Shown here: positions 43,079 to 51,804 of the stretch, in pieces
Layout of the letters: each line of letters begins with the position of its first letter
Numbering within the stretch: the stretch's first letter is position 1
Source of the DNA: JACQXM01 sp964569425
GTDB lineage: Bacteria; Planctomycetota; Phycisphaerae; UBA1845
Length of the DNA: 51,804 nucleotides
Direction of reading: 5' to 3'
Assembly: GCA_964569425.1 (NCBI GenBank)
Contig: CAZMVD010000018.1
Location: forward strand, 1 to 51,804
The notes under the pieces: generated by a model
What the model was told of the DNA's origin: nothing
Database searches by the model: none
Seen by the model: only the letters and a program-made list of their open reading frames with translations
Program-made: the position numbers and the translations under genes

Positions 43079-43776
43079 TTCACACCCTTCCAGTCAACGA
43101 GTCGGCGGATGGTGCATCGTCTGCCAGTCCGATTATTCAGAAGCGGCCGCGGAAGCGGCAGTTTTTCTGGTGGATTGCGGCGATTGGTCTGACGGGGGCG
43201 GTATTCGGGGCTGCCTGGTATTCCGGAGGGGACCGATTCGCGAACGAGCCACTGCACCCGGCGTGGAACCACCCGATTGCGGTGCCGGATTTTTCGCTGA
43301 CGGAGCGCGACGGGCGCACCGTTTCCCTGGCGGACCTGCGCGGCAAGGTATGGGTGGCGAACTTCATCTATGCGCAGTGTCCGGGCCCCTGTCCGATGCT
43401 CAGCGCGCGTCTGCGGAGCGTTCAGATGGCATTGGCGGATCAGGCGTCGGAGGTGGTTCTGGTCTCGTTCTCGCTGGATCCGATCAGTGACACGCCGGCC
43501 GTCCTTGCGGATTATGCACGGCGCTTTCATGCGGACGCCAACTGGTGGTTCTTGACGAATCGCGACGTGGACGCGATGCGCCACCTCGTGGAAACGGGGT
43601 TTCTGCAGTCGGTGGTTCCCGCGTCGGGGGACAACCCGATGATCCACAGCAACTACTTTGCGGTGCTGGATCGTCGGGCGCGGATTCGCGCGTTCCATGA
43701 CGGGCTGGACCCTGATGTCAAAGCACGTGTGGTGCGAGACGTTTACCGGCTGCTGGCGGAACCGGCGGCGCCATGA
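43075..43776 (+). CDS. SCO1/SenC-family copper chaperone
   Basis: A 233-residue protein with one N-terminal membrane anchor (FFWWIAAIGLTGAVFGAAWY) and a thioredoxin-fold domain outside the membrane. Copper ligands: CPGPCP (Cys-x3-Cys) and His in DNPMIHSNYFAVLD. FSLTERDGRTVSLADLRGKV is the family N-terminal block, and VSFSLDPISDTPAVL follows. It delivers copper to, or reduces, the CuA site of subunit II. I chose TTG 43075 because GGAG lies eight bases before it and it overlaps the upstream stop as TTGA; a longer start would fuse ten residues from the permease end. Confidence 0.92.
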   Translation: MIHTLPVNESADGASSASPIIQKRPRKRQFFWWIAAIGLTGAVFGAAWYSGGDRFANEPLHPAWNHPIAVPDFSLTERDGRTVSLADLRGKVWVANFIYAQCPGPCPMLSARLRSVQMALADQASEVVLVSFSLDPISDTPAVLADYARRFHADANWWFLTNRDVDAMRHLVETGFLQSVVPASGDNPMIHSNYFAVLDRRARIRAFHDGLDPDVKARVVRDVYRLLAEPAAP

Positions 43777-44222
43777 TCGAACTGGCGCACCTTCCCACGC
43801 TTAATGCCACGCTCAACGCCATCAGCCTGGGGATGCTGCTTATCGGTTATCGCCTGATCCGGCAGCGGCGCGTGATCGCCCACCGCAACTGCATGATCGC
43901 GGCGTTCTCGGTTTCGGTGCTTTTTCTCGTTTCCTATCTGACCTATTTTTTTCTGGGGCAGGAGAAGAGATTCGGCGGTCAGGGGTGGATTCGGCCGGTT
44001 TATTTTCTCATCCTGTTCACGCATATCGCGTTGGCGGCGACGGTGCCCTTTCTGGCTACGCGGACGCTCTATCTCGGCCTGCGGGGCCGATATGAGCGCC
44101 ATCGGCGGTGGGCGCGCTGGACATTTCCCATCTGGGTGTATGTGTCAGTCACGGGTATTCTCGTATACGTGCTACTCTTTGTGGTGTACGGCCCGCTCCC
44201 GGCGCCGGCCGACGTACCTTAG
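43773..44222 (+). CDS. DUF420 membrane protein (CtaM-like oxidase assembly factor)
   Basis: A 149-residue protein with four helices: LNAISLGMLLIGYRLIRQRR, then CMIAAFSVSVLFLVSYLTYF, PVYFLILFTHIALAATVPFL and FPIWVYVSVTGILVYVLLFV. HRNCM, THIALA and RHRRWARWTFP are DUF420 landmarks. DUF420 proteins include CtaM, needed for haem A oxidases in Bacillus and Staphylococcus. ATG 43773 overlaps the SCO stop as ATGA. It is the last gene of the respiratory cluster, followed by 164 bases without a clear terminator. Confidence 0.9.
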   Translation: MIELAHLPTLNATLNAISLGMLLIGYRLIRQRRVIAHRNCMIAAFSVSVLFLVSYLTYFFLGQEKRFGGQGWIRPVYFLILFTHIALAATVPFLATRTLYLGLRGRYERHRRWARWTFPIWVYVSVTGILVYVLLFVVYGPLPAPADVP

Positions 44223-44386
44223 CCGGCGAACATGCTGCAATGGTGGTGGACCGCTGCGGGGGCTGGCGCCTGTACCGGGGGCGCGCGGGTGGAATGCCAT
44301 AGACGGGCACGAATCGTTGTCTGCGTCAAGTTCCAGCGGTACAGTACAGCAGCCATCGTCGAGAGTGACCGGGTTCGGAACTGGGG

Positions 44387-47300
44387 ATGAGCGGCCCCCA
44401 CCACCCATGGATCGTGGTGCCATCGGCTGCTTCAACCTCAACCACCAGGAACCAGAGCTTGTCGCACGCACACAAAAAGAGCGGCGCCGCCGGGTCCAAC
44501 CAGGCTCCCGCCGACTTGGTCAAGGAAGTCGAGCGGTTACGGGAGCGAGTGGCGCACCTTGAGAAGGACCTGGCGGCGCGTCCTCGAGTCGGCAACTCCG
44601 CGGATGAGGCTTCCGGGTCGCTGACACCGGACCCGGCGTACCTGGTCAAGGTTTTTCAACACGCACCGGTCGGCCTGGCGGTGTTTGACCGTCGGCTGCG
44701 TTATGTCCTCGTAAACGATTCGCTGGCGCGCTACAACGGTCGGCCGGTGAAAGACCACCTTGGGAAGACCTTGCGCGACGTCGTTCCCGAGCTGGCCGGG
44801 TATGCGGAGCCGATTTTCGAAGAGGTTTTCGAAAAGGGCATACCGATACTCAACCGGGAAGTGTTTGGTCGGGCGGGCGTTGCCCCGGAGGCTGCGCGGC
44901 ACTGGCTGGCCAGTTATTTTCCGGTTGCCGACCCGGACGGGTCGGTTCGCTACGTGTGCGCGGTGGCGCAGGACATCACGGAGCGCAAGCGAGCCGATCA
45001 TGCGCTGCGCGTCAGCGCACAGCTCACGCGGCGCATCCTCGATTGCATGCCCGGCGGCATTGTGGAGGTGGATACCAAGGGCGCCATTGTCGAAACCAAT
45101 GTGGAAGCGCAACGAATCCTCGGGCTGTCGTACGATGAAATTACCCAGCGCTTTGTGTCCGACTTTGAGCCGTTTACCGTCTGGGAGGACGGAACACCCT
45201 GCAAGGCGGAGGAGTACCCCATTACCCGGTGCCTGGAGACCGGGCAGCCTCAGCCGCCTACGATCATCGGCGTGAGCCGGCCGGACGGCGACATGTCGTG
45301 GTCGTTGTACAGTGCGATCCCGGTATTCGACCCTGACTCCCGCGCGCTGCAGGGGGCGGTGGTGACCTTTGTCGACGTTACTGCGCAGAAAAAGGCGCTG
45401 ATTGAGCTTCAAGAGCACCGCCGATCGCTGGACACGCTGCTCAGCAACCTTCCGGGCATGGCTTACCGATGCCACAACGATCCGGATTGGACGATGGAAT
45501 TCGTCAGCGAAGGCTGCCTGGAACTCACCGGATACACGCCGGCGGATTTGATCAATAACCATGCCGTCGCGTACGCGAGCCTGATCCACACGGATGACTA
45601 TCAGAAAGTCTGGAACGACGTCCAACAGGCGCTTGCGCAGCGCGCGGTGTTTCGCCTGACCTATCGAATTGTGACGGCGGACAAGCGCGTGCGCTGGGTC
45701 TGGGAACAGGGACGGGGGGTGTTCGCCGCGGATGGCCGGTTGGAGGCCGTCGAAGGGTTCATCACCGATATTTCCGACCGGCGGCGGATTGAACAGGAGC
45801 TGATCGACGCCCATCGGGCGTTGGAGCGGCGGGTGGACGAGCGAACGGCGGACCTGCGGCGCACGGAACGCAATCTGCGCCTGATTGCCGAGAATACCAG
45901 CGACGTGGTTTTTGCGTTCGACATGGATCGCGGTCTGCTCTATGTGAATCCGGCGTTTACAACATTGACTGGTTATTCCGTGGACGAGCTTCGAGAGCGC
46001 CAGTTCATCAACTACGTTTACCCCGACGACACCGCGCGCATGATGGAACTGTGGAACGGGGTATTCCAGGGAAAGGCCTTTGACGGAGAGGAGTTTCGCA
46101 TCATCACGCGAGACGGTCAGCTCAAATGGTGTTTGAGCAGTTGGGGGCCGCTGCTGGATGCCAAGGGTGTGCAGGTCGGCGTGCAAGGGCGCGAGAGCGA
46201 TATCACGGCGCGCAAACATGCGGAGCTGGCGCTGCGCGAAAGCGAGGAGCGGCTCAACGCGATCATCGACAACAGTATCGCGGTCATCTATCTCAAGGAT
46301 GTGCGCGGGCGTTACATGCTGATCAACCGTCGATTCAGCGACATTTTTGAGATGCCGCGTGAAAGCGTCATCGGCCGTTCCGACGATGAGCTGTTCTCAC
46401 GGGAGTTTGCCGAGGGGTTCCAGGTCAACGACCGGCGGGTGATTTCGGAAGGGCGGCCCCTGGAGTTTGAAGAGGTCGCGCCGCACGTCGACGGCGATCA
46501 TTACTACATTTCCGTCAAGTTTCCGCTGTTCAATACCGCGGGAGAAGTGTACGCGGTGTGCGGGATTTCCACCGATATTTCGGACCGCAAGCGCGCCGAA
46601 ACAGCCCTGCGCGAGGCAAGCGAGGCGGCCGAATCGGCCAACCGCGCCAAGAGCACGTTTCTGGCCAACGTCAGTCACGAGATCCGAACGCCGATCAATG
46701 CGATGCTCGCGGCCGCCGAGCTGCTGCAACACACCGACAACGACCCCGCCCTGGTGGCGCACCGGTTGAACATCATTCTGCGCAACGGGGGGCATCTGCT
46801 GTCGCTGGTGGACGACCTGCTCGATCTGGCGCGGTTGGACGCCGGGCGGCTGGAAGCGAATCGTACCTTTTGCTGCCTGACGGACATCTTCAGCGACGTG
46901 CAGGCCGTCACCGCGCCGCTGCACGACAATGAGCGGGTCGAATTCCGGTTTATTCACGAAACGGAGGTGCCGGAGGTTATTTACACCGACCCGACGCGCC
47001 TGAAGCAGGCCATGATCAACCTCATCAACAACGCGCTGAAGTTCTGCGACGCGGGACACGTCCACGTGCGAATCAGCGCGCGGCGAGAGGGGGAAGAACC
47101 CCGGTTGGCGATTGCCGTGGAAGATACGGGACATGGCATTCCCGCGGCAGACCTGCCGCATATTTTCAAAGCGTTCACGCAGGGAGACGTGCGCGAGGCG
47201 CGGATTGCGAAGGGGATCGGTCTGGGGCTGACCATTTCGCGCTGGATCGCGGACCAGCTCGGAGGCGATCTGAGTGTCGCGAGCACGTTTGATGTCGGAA

Positions 47301-48184
47301 GCTGTTTCACGCTGCGCGTCGCCACGGGCGCGATGCAGGGCGTATCGTGGTTGACGCTGCCGGATGTGACCATCCAGCCGCACAGCGCCGTGTCCAGCAC
47401 CCTTGGAGCCAAGGGCGGACCGAAGCTGGCGGGGCGCGTGCTCATCGCCGAGGATTTCTCGGATGCGCGTGAATTGCTCAGCTATGCGCTTACCCGTGCG
47501 GGGGCAGAGGTCGTCGCGGTGGAGAATGGTCAGCAGGCGGTCGATGCCGCCCAGGAGCTGGAGTTCGATCTGATCCTGATGGACCTGCGCATGCCGCTTA
47601 TGGATGGACAGGCGGCCGCGGCGGAACTGCGGCGGCGCGGCTGCCTGGCACCGATCATTGCGTTATCCGCATCGGCCGCGGGGCGCGAACCCGAAGAGCT
47701 GTACGAAGTCGGATTCGACGAGTATTGGCCGAAGCCGATTTCCATGGAGCAATTGCTCCAACGGGCGGCGTCCTATCTACGCGTGCAACCGGAGAAACCC
47801 GGCGAGAACGAGGTCCGGAAGTCCCTTCCCATGGGCGATCCGCGCATGGCCGCGCTCGTTCGTGACTTCGTCGAATCGCTTCCGGCGCGGATGGAGCGAC
47901 TGCGGGAATCGGCGATCGCGGGACAATGGGACGTGGTTGACGAAGTACTTCACCAGTTGACGGGCACCTGCGGCATCCTCGGGTTCATGACGCTCTCGCA
48001 TGAGGCGCGGCGTTTGATGAATCAGTTGCGGCAGGGTCAACGGCACCAGGGCGGCGATGCGATCGGCCCGTTGCAAGGCCTGGTGAATGAGGTGGTGGCC
48101 AACTGGTCGCGCGACCAAGACCACGAGGTCAGCCCGTCTGACCCGCCTCCGCCGACACGGTCACCATCCCCGCGTCCTCGATAA
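44387..48184 (+). CDS. Hybrid histidine kinase with five PAS domains, receiver and Hpt
   Basis: A 1265-residue sensor with no membrane helix, so cytoplasmic. A short coiled coil (41-65) is followed by PAS domains at about 82-200, 208-330, 345-470, 498-615 and 625-740. HisKA follows with phosphorylated His764 (ANVSHEIRTPINAM), then the ATPase domain (INNALKFCD, DTGHGIPAADLPHIFKAF). A receiver has Asp1066 (LILMDLRMPLMDG) and a C-terminal Hpt has His1189 (LHQLTGTCGILGF), with Thr replacing the usual Lys. It can thus run a full His-Asp-His relay, but no output regulator lies beside it. ATG 44387 lacks a strong ribosome site. The 3' end overlaps the convergent LarA-like gene by 56 bases. Confidence 0.92.
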   Translation: MSGPHHPWIVVPSAASTSTTRNQSLSHAHKKSGAAGSNQAPADLVKEVERLRERVAHLEKDLAARPRVGNSADEASGSLTPDPAYLVKVFQHAPVGLAVFDRRLRYVLVNDSLARYNGRPVKDHLGKTLRDVVPELAGYAEPIFEEVFEKGIPILNREVFGRAGVAPEAARHWLASYFPVADPDGSVRYVCAVAQDITERKRADHALRVSAQLTRRILDCMPGGIVEVDTKGAIVETNVEAQRILGLSYDEITQRFVSDFEPFTVWEDGTPCKAEEYPITRCLETGQPQPPTIIGVSRPDGDMSWSLYSAIPVFDPDSRALQGAVVTFVDVTAQKKALIELQEHRRSLDTLLSNLPGMAYRCHNDPDWTMEFVSEGCLELTGYTPADLINNHAVAYASLIHTDDYQKVWNDVQQALAQRAVFRLTYRIVTADKRVRWVWEQGRGVFAADGRLEAVEGFITDISDRRRIEQELIDAHRALERRVDERTADLRRTERNLRLIAENTSDVVFAFDMDRGLLYVNPAFTTLTGYSVDELRERQFINYVYPDDTARMMELWNGVFQGKAFDGEEFRIITRDGQLKWCLSSWGPLLDAKGVQVGVQGRESDITARKHAELALRESEERLNAIIDNSIAVIYLKDVRGRYMLINRRFSDIFEMPRESVIGRSDDELFSREFAEGFQVNDRRVISEGRPLEFEEVAPHVDGDHYYISVKFPLFNTAGEVYAVCGISTDISDRKRAETALREASEAAESANRAKSTFLANVSHEIRTPINAMLAAAELLQHTDNDPALVAHRLNIILRNGGHLLSLVDDLLDLARLDAGRLEANRTFCCLTDIFSDVQAVTAPLHDNERVEFRFIHETEVPEVIYTDPTRLKQAMINLINNALKFCDAGHVHVRISARREGEEPRLAIAVEDTGHGIPAADLPHIFKAFTQGDVREARIAKGIGLGLTISRWIADQLGGDLSVASTFDVGSCFTLRVATGAMQGVSWLTLPDVTIQPHSAVSSTLGAKGGPKLAGRVLIAEDFSDARELLSYALTRAGAEVVAVENGQQAVDAAQELEFDLILMDLRMPLMDGQAAAAELRRRGCLAPIIALSASAAGREPEELYEVGFDEYWPKPISMEQLLQRAASYLRVQPEKPGENEVRKSLPMGDPRMAALVRDFVESLPARMERLRESAIAGQWDVVDEVLHQLTGTCGILGFMTLSHEARRLMNQLRQGQRHQGGDAIGPLQGLVNEVVANWSRDQDHEVSPSDPPPPTRSPSPRPR

Positions 48185-49376
48185 TCAACTGTTGGTCGGT
48201 CGGTCCCTGAACGACGCTGCGTAACCAGTCCCGGGCCGCTTCGGCATCGGGGCAGGGCATCATTCCGGCCACGTGAGCATCGGTGCCGGAAATGGTCGAG
48301 GCCACCAGCGCCACGTGCACACCGCGCTGCCGGGGATCGGTGAGGAAACGCAGCTTGACGGCCTTATGATCGCCGAGGCGATAGCCCTCCTGCTCGACCA
48401 GTCGCACCGCGGTGGCGTGATCCGCGGCGATGCGCAGCATGGAGAGGAACGCGTCATTACCAACCCCATCGGGGCATGCAGCTTCCAGGATCATTCCGCC
48501 GCCGTCGCGCACGGCGCGGTGGTTGTTCTTGAGCGCTTTGTCCGCCTGATACAGGCTGCGACCGAGGGGCATGGGCACGCGCAGGCGAACCACGTCTGCG
48601 GGGCGGTCCACGAACTGCACGAAAGTTCGTCGCACGTCGGACATGAGCCTTTCGGTGACTATCAAGGGATCGCCGATCGCGGCGCGCACCAACGCGCGGC
48701 CGCATAAGACTTCGCCGACGGCGCATGTTCTCTTTCCCGAATCCTGCAGCGCCCGGACCATGTCCGCCACGCCGTCGTGCACGGGGTTACCGTGGAGGCG
48801 CAGAATGTCCGACGCAGGATCGAGCGCGCGGGCGTGATTGCGCTCGATGTCGGCGTGGGCCAGGCAACCGATGGTGAGGGTCTTGTGCGGGCCGGTGGCG
48901 CCGGCGAAATAGTGCGGTTCCACACTGCCAATGGGCAACAGAAAGCGGTGGGCTGCGACCTCGTGGTTCATACGCAGCCCCGCTACGGGTGCCAGCCGCC
49001 GGTCATCCAGCGCGTCATGCCATTCAATGCGCTCCACGGTCAGACCGGTGTTGCACAACTCCGCGGCTTCGAAGGCCGCCTGCTCCGCGCGGCCGAAACG
49101 ATGGGTGCCGGTCGCCACGATGGCGCGAAACCTCGGCACCGGTGCAAGCCGTGCCGTCCAGCGCGCCAGTGCGGCAAGGACCTCCCGAGTGAGTGTGGCG
49201 CGATGGCTGTCGTTGACCATGAGCAGGACCGGCTCATTCGCGGCGGCGGCAGCGCCCAGGAACGAAGCCATTGAGTCACTTTCGGCGTAGGCGCGATCCA
49301 GCTCGCACGCCACGTCGAGGGCGACGGGCGGTGCCAGCGGGCGGATGATTCGCGGTTCACCGGAAGCTCGGTTCAT
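48129..49376 (-). CDS. LarA-like protein (lactate racemase catalytic family, DUF2088)
   Basis: 415 residues. Features of the LarA superfamily: NDSHRATLTREVL, ATGTHRFGRAEQ and VEPHYFAGATGPHKTLTIG, whose Lys is the residue that holds the nickel-pincer cofactor in LarA. LHGNPVHDGVADM and GGGMILEAACPDGVGNDAFL follow the family layout. Members racemise or epimerise 2-hydroxyacids; no larB, larC or larE is in the window, so cofactor supply and substrate are unknown. ATG 49376 has GGAAGAG upstream. It overlaps the histidine kinase 3' ends by 56 bases, convergently. Confidence 0.87.
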   Translation of the reverse strand: MNRASGEPRIIRPLAPPVALDVACELDRAYAESDSMASFLGAAAAANEPVLLMVNDSHRATLTREVLAALARWTARLAPVPRFRAIVATGTHRFGRAEQAAFEAAELCNTGLTVERIEWHDALDDRRLAPVAGLRMNHEVAAHRFLLPIGSVEPHYFAGATGPHKTLTIGCLAHADIERNHARALDPASDILRLHGNPVHDGVADMVRALQDSGKRTCAVGEVLCGRALVRAAIGDPLIVTERLMSDVRRTFVQFVDRPADVVRLRVPMPLGRSLYQADKALKNNHRAVRDGGGMILEAACPDGVGNDAFLSMLRIAADHATAVRLVEQEGYRLGDHKAVKLRFLTDPRQRGVHVALVASTISGTDAHVAGMMPCPDAEAARDWLRSVVQGPTDQQLIIEDAGMVTVSAEAGQTG

Positions 49377-49653
49377 GCTCTTCCATCGTACTCACGGGCG
49401 ATTGCCGGCGCAGGTGCTCGCCCTTGCGTGATCATCTTGAAGTCCCCTTCCGATAACTCAAGTTCCCGCTGACTCTGAAGTCGCGTGGCGCCTTCGGAGC
49501 GTATTGAGGGCCTGGGCAGCGGCCGGATTGCCTCCATCATCGGTGATCGTTGCTTTTCGTTCAAACGTGGAGTATCCCGGTTGCCTTTTCCGAAAGGGGT
49601 ATTAGACGGTGAAAGAGGCGGTGCAGCGCGGTGCCATCCGATAACCATGGTAT
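49377..49653. other. Intergenic region, no gene seen
   Basis: 277 bases between divergent genes (the LarA-like gene leftward, the protease rightward). It must hold both promoters, but I find no convincing hexamers, repeat or RNA. Confidence 0.4.
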
Positions 49654-51501
49654 ATGATGTTGAGAACAGCCTGTCCCATGCGGAATGTCGGTCTGATCAC
49701 TTGCAGCTTGTTTCCCGCCATCGTGGTAGGATGCGCGGTTCCGGTGGGAACGTTGAACGACGGACCCGGGGACCAGAACACCGAGTCCGTGCTCGTGTTT
49801 CCGGAGGATGATGATCCCGCGATCGGCGCTTTGTCTTTCGTGGAAGATGAACTGCTGGTCCTGCCCTACCCCGGCGCCGACCCGGAAGCGATTGCGCTGG
49901 CGGTAGTTGACGCGGGTGCCGTCATCCTGGAGACGACCGACGAGCTTGGACTCATCACGCTGGCCGTGCCCGAGAATCGGCTGACGGCAGTCGCTGAGCA
50001 GCTTGCGGCCAGCGGACTCTTCGAAAGCCTCCATAAGAATTACTTCTACGAGGCCCAGTTGACCCCCAATGACACCCTTTTCACGCTGCAGGGCTTCCTT
50101 ACGCAGGTTCGTGCCCCGCAGGCATGGGACATTAGTACGGGCGCTGAAGAAATCGTGGTTGCCGTTGTCGACTCGGGGATCGACCGCGAACACGCCGACC
50201 TTGCCGGGCGCATCCGCGAGGGGTGGAACATTTACGCCAACAGCGGCGATTTCGGCGACGTGGCCGGGCACGGGACACTGGCGGCCGGAATCCTTGCCGC
50301 GGCGTCGAACAACCGCGCCGGTGTAGCCGGCGTTACCTGGGATTGTCCGCTGTTGGTGGTGCGGGTAACCGACCTTCAGGGCCGCTCCACCGGGCGCCAC
50401 CTGGCCGCGGGCATTCTGTGGGCCCTGTCGCGCGGCGCCCGCGTCATCAACGTGAGTTTTGCGCCGCTGTGGTCCAACACGGTGGTGCAGGCGGCGGCGG
50501 TGCAGGCCAACAACCGGGGGTCATTGGTTATCATCAGCGCAGGCAACGGCGCCGGCAGCACTACGGCCGCGGGCTATGCGGAAGCGCTGTTCGTCGGGGC
50601 GGTCACGGGTGCCGACAACATCGCCGACTTTTCCGATCGCGGCCCCTTTGTCGATCTGGTCGCCCCCGGTACGGCCATCCGTACTACAGCCATGGGCGGC
50701 GCCTACACGCTGGCCAACGGCACTTCGTTCGCCGCGCCGATCGTTGCCGGCGTGGCGGCATTGGCATGGTCCGTCAACCCCGAACTTCGTCCCACGTCGA
50801 TTCGCAGCATCCTGACCGCCGGTGCGATGGACTTGGGCGCGGCCGGAAAAGACAACACCTTCGGCCACGGGCGCATCGACGCCTTTGGGGCGGTTGATCG
50901 CGCACGATCCACCGCGGAATCGCCGGATGTGACGGCGCCGGTGGTGCGCATCACGCGACCCACCGCCGGCGCGACGCTGAGCGGCCGAACCACAACCACC
51001 GTGACGGCGACCGACGCCGGCGGAGTGGCCGAAGTTCGGCTGGCCATCGACGGCATTCCCTATGCGACCGACGATCGTTCGCCGTTTCAATTCGTGATCG
51101 ACACGACGGCCTTCGCCGCCGGTACGCACACGTTGGGCTTCGTGGCCACGGACCTCGCGGGCAACAGTTCGACGGAACAGCGCGTATCGGTTCGTTTCGC
51201 GGGCTCCAGCACGGGATCCACGGCGCCCACGGTGAGTTTTCGCTCTCCGGCCGAGGGGGCGTCGGTCAGCGGAAACGTGACCATTTCGGCGACGGTGTCC
51301 TCGGGCAGCGGGCTCGCCGCCGTTGAGTGGTTTGTGGATGGGGAATCGGTGCTGGTGGTGGCGGCGAGCGGCAATTCCAGCGGCGTCAGTTACGTCCTGC
51401 GCACCGCGGGGCTGGCGCGCGGGGCCCACACGGTGACCCTGGCGGTCACCGACAATGCCGGTCGGCAGGCGTCCGCCCCATTGAACCTAATCGTTCGATA
51501 G
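49654..51501 (+). CDS. Subtilisin-type (S8) serine protease lipoprotein with Ig-like domains
   Basis: 615 residues. The N-terminal signal ends in a lipobox (FPAIVVGC), giving a lipid-anchored exported protein. Residues about 65-135 form a propeptide-like domain (VVDAGAVILETTDELGLITL), then an S8 domain with Asp173 (VVDSGID), His206 (GHGTLAAGI) and Ser358 (GTSFAAPIVAG). Residues about 425-615 are two bacterial Ig-like repeats, each with (A/S)P-x-V and TDxAG(N/R) landmarks (VTATDAGGVAEVRLAIDGIP; SSGSGLAAVEWFVDGESV). It degrades or processes proteins outside the cell. ATG 49654, 49657 and 49678 are all possible starts. Confidence 0.9.
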   Translation: MMLRTACPMRNVGLITCSLFPAIVVGCAVPVGTLNDGPGDQNTESVLVFPEDDDPAIGALSFVEDELLVLPYPGADPEAIALAVVDAGAVILETTDELGLITLAVPENRLTAVAEQLAASGLFESLHKNYFYEAQLTPNDTLFTLQGFLTQVRAPQAWDISTGAEEIVVAVVDSGIDREHADLAGRIREGWNIYANSGDFGDVAGHGTLAAGILAAASNNRAGVAGVTWDCPLLVVRVTDLQGRSTGRHLAAGILWALSRGARVINVSFAPLWSNTVVQAAAVQANNRGSLVIISAGNGAGSTTAAGYAEALFVGAVTGADNIADFSDRGPFVDLVAPGTAIRTTAMGGAYTLANGTSFAAPIVAGVAALAWSVNPELRPTSIRSILTAGAMDLGAAGKDNTFGHGRIDAFGAVDRARSTAESPDVTAPVVRITRPTAGATLSGRTTTTVTATDAGGVAEVRLAIDGIPYATDDRSPFQFVIDTTAFAAGTHTLGFVATDLAGNSSTEQRVSVRFAGSSTGSTAPTVSFRSPAEGASVSGNVTISATVSSGSGLAAVEWFVDGESVLVVAASGNSSGVSYVLRTAGLARGAHTVTLAVTDNAGRQASAPLNLIVR

Positions 51502-51504
51502 AAG

Positions 51505-51540
51505 CGCCCGGGCGGTTCCGCCGCGGCGCACCGCCGGGCG
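51505..51540. terminator. Bidirectional terminator candidate between the protease and yajC
   Basis: CGCCCG-G-GCGGT (51505-51516) pairs with ACCGC-CGGGCG (51530-51540), with one bulged G. It lies exactly between two convergent stop codons. No long T-run. Confidence 0.55.
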
Positions 51541-51541
51541 A

Positions 51542-51804
51542 TCAGGCGCTGCCCGGCTCGTCGGCCAATATGCGCTGAATGGCGCTCTTGAGAAAGGTCA
51601 TCTTGGTGTTGGTCGATTCATCGACCTTGACCACCACTTCGTTGTCCTTCACGGACATGACCGTGCCGATGATCCCCCCCACCGTCAGCACGCGATCGTT
51701 CTTGGACAGGCTGGCGTAGAGTTGTTCGCGCTCGCGCTGCTCGCGCTTCTTGGTGCTTCGCGCGGAAAGGATCATGAAGGCCACCATGGCCATCATGAGT
51801 GCGA
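51542..51804 (-). CDS. yajC: Preprotein translocase accessory subunit YajC (5' end outside window)
   Basis: At least 84 residues of YajC, which associates with SecDF and the SecYEG channel. A membrane helix (MMAMVAFMILSAR) is followed by basic residues and LYASLSKNDRVLTVGGIIGT, then KDNEVVVKVDESTNTKMTFL and the family end block KSAIQRIL. The frame stays open past the ATG at 51796 to the window edge, so the first helix is probably longer and the true start lies outside. It converges on the protease gene. Confidence 0.88.
   Translation of the reverse strand, partial: ALMMAMVAFMILSARSTKKREQREREQLYASLSKNDRVLTVGGIIGTVMSVKDNEVVVKVDESTNTKMTFLKSAIQRILADEPGSA

Overview
This 51.8 kb window is high-GC bacterial DNA with many GTG and TTG starts. 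It looks like a planctomycete-type genome, probably a draft or metagenome assembly. The grounds are a duplicated clpP, an enlarged multihaem cytochrome bc/caa3-like respiratory cluster, a glycine-rich surface lipoprotein, many small palindromic intergenic repeats, and a run of 10 N inside a gene. The taxonomic placement is an inference from gene content.

Layout. 0-1.5 kb: two ClpP peptidases and a TrpG/PabA amidotransferase. 1.6-2.4 kb: a non-coding block with four parS-type palindromes (consensus TGTTTCACGTGAAACA). 2.4-2.9 kb: a P-loop kinase-like protein. 3.0-6.06 kb: a tightly overlapping four-gene minus-strand cassette of visibly lower GC. It encodes a SocA/Panacea-like winged-helix protein, a three-helix membrane protein, a PD-(D/E)XK nuclease and a divergent tRNA-guanine-transglycosylase-like protein. 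It is the best candidate here for an undescribed, defence-type system. 6.06-7.7 kb: a gene-free field of small repeats. 7.7-11 kb: a ThiF/MoeB enzyme with repeat DNA inserted in frame, a membrane protein and a UspA protein. 11.3-14.8 kb: lipA, a lipoprotein, tmk and holB. 15-17.7 kb: a large glycine-rich lipoprotein, followed by a strong terminator. 17.9-20.4 kb: selD, which contains selenocysteine at an in-frame TGA, convergent with dnaA. A possible origin lies upstream of dnaA, about 18 kb from the parS cluster. 20.8-25 kb: a GNAT protein, a small membrane protein, a DUF192 lipoprotein, a SpoIIE-type phosphatase and ferritin.

25.2-44.2 kb is a single co-directional respiratory block. It is preceded by an 18 bp site matching the Rex (NADH/NAD+ sensor) operator, inside a longer dyad. 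It encodes a HEAT-repeat membrane protein, a ferredoxin-Rieske fusion, a split cytochrome b, an eight-haem cytochrome c with a coiled coil, a cupredoxin and cytochrome oxidase subunits II, I, III and IV. Two small membrane proteins, haem A synthase, haem O synthase, an ABC exporter pair, a SCO copper chaperone and a DUF420 (CtaM-like) protein follow. Many of these genes overlap by ATGA or TTGA. Together they encode a quinol-to-oxygen electron chain and its haem and copper assembly factors, plausibly under redox control.

44.4-51.8 kb: a five-PAS hybrid histidine kinase, a LarA-like protein that overlaps it tail to tail, a subtilisin-type lipoprotein protease, and the 3' part of yajC. I found no tRNA, rRNA, CRISPR array, transposase or prophage.
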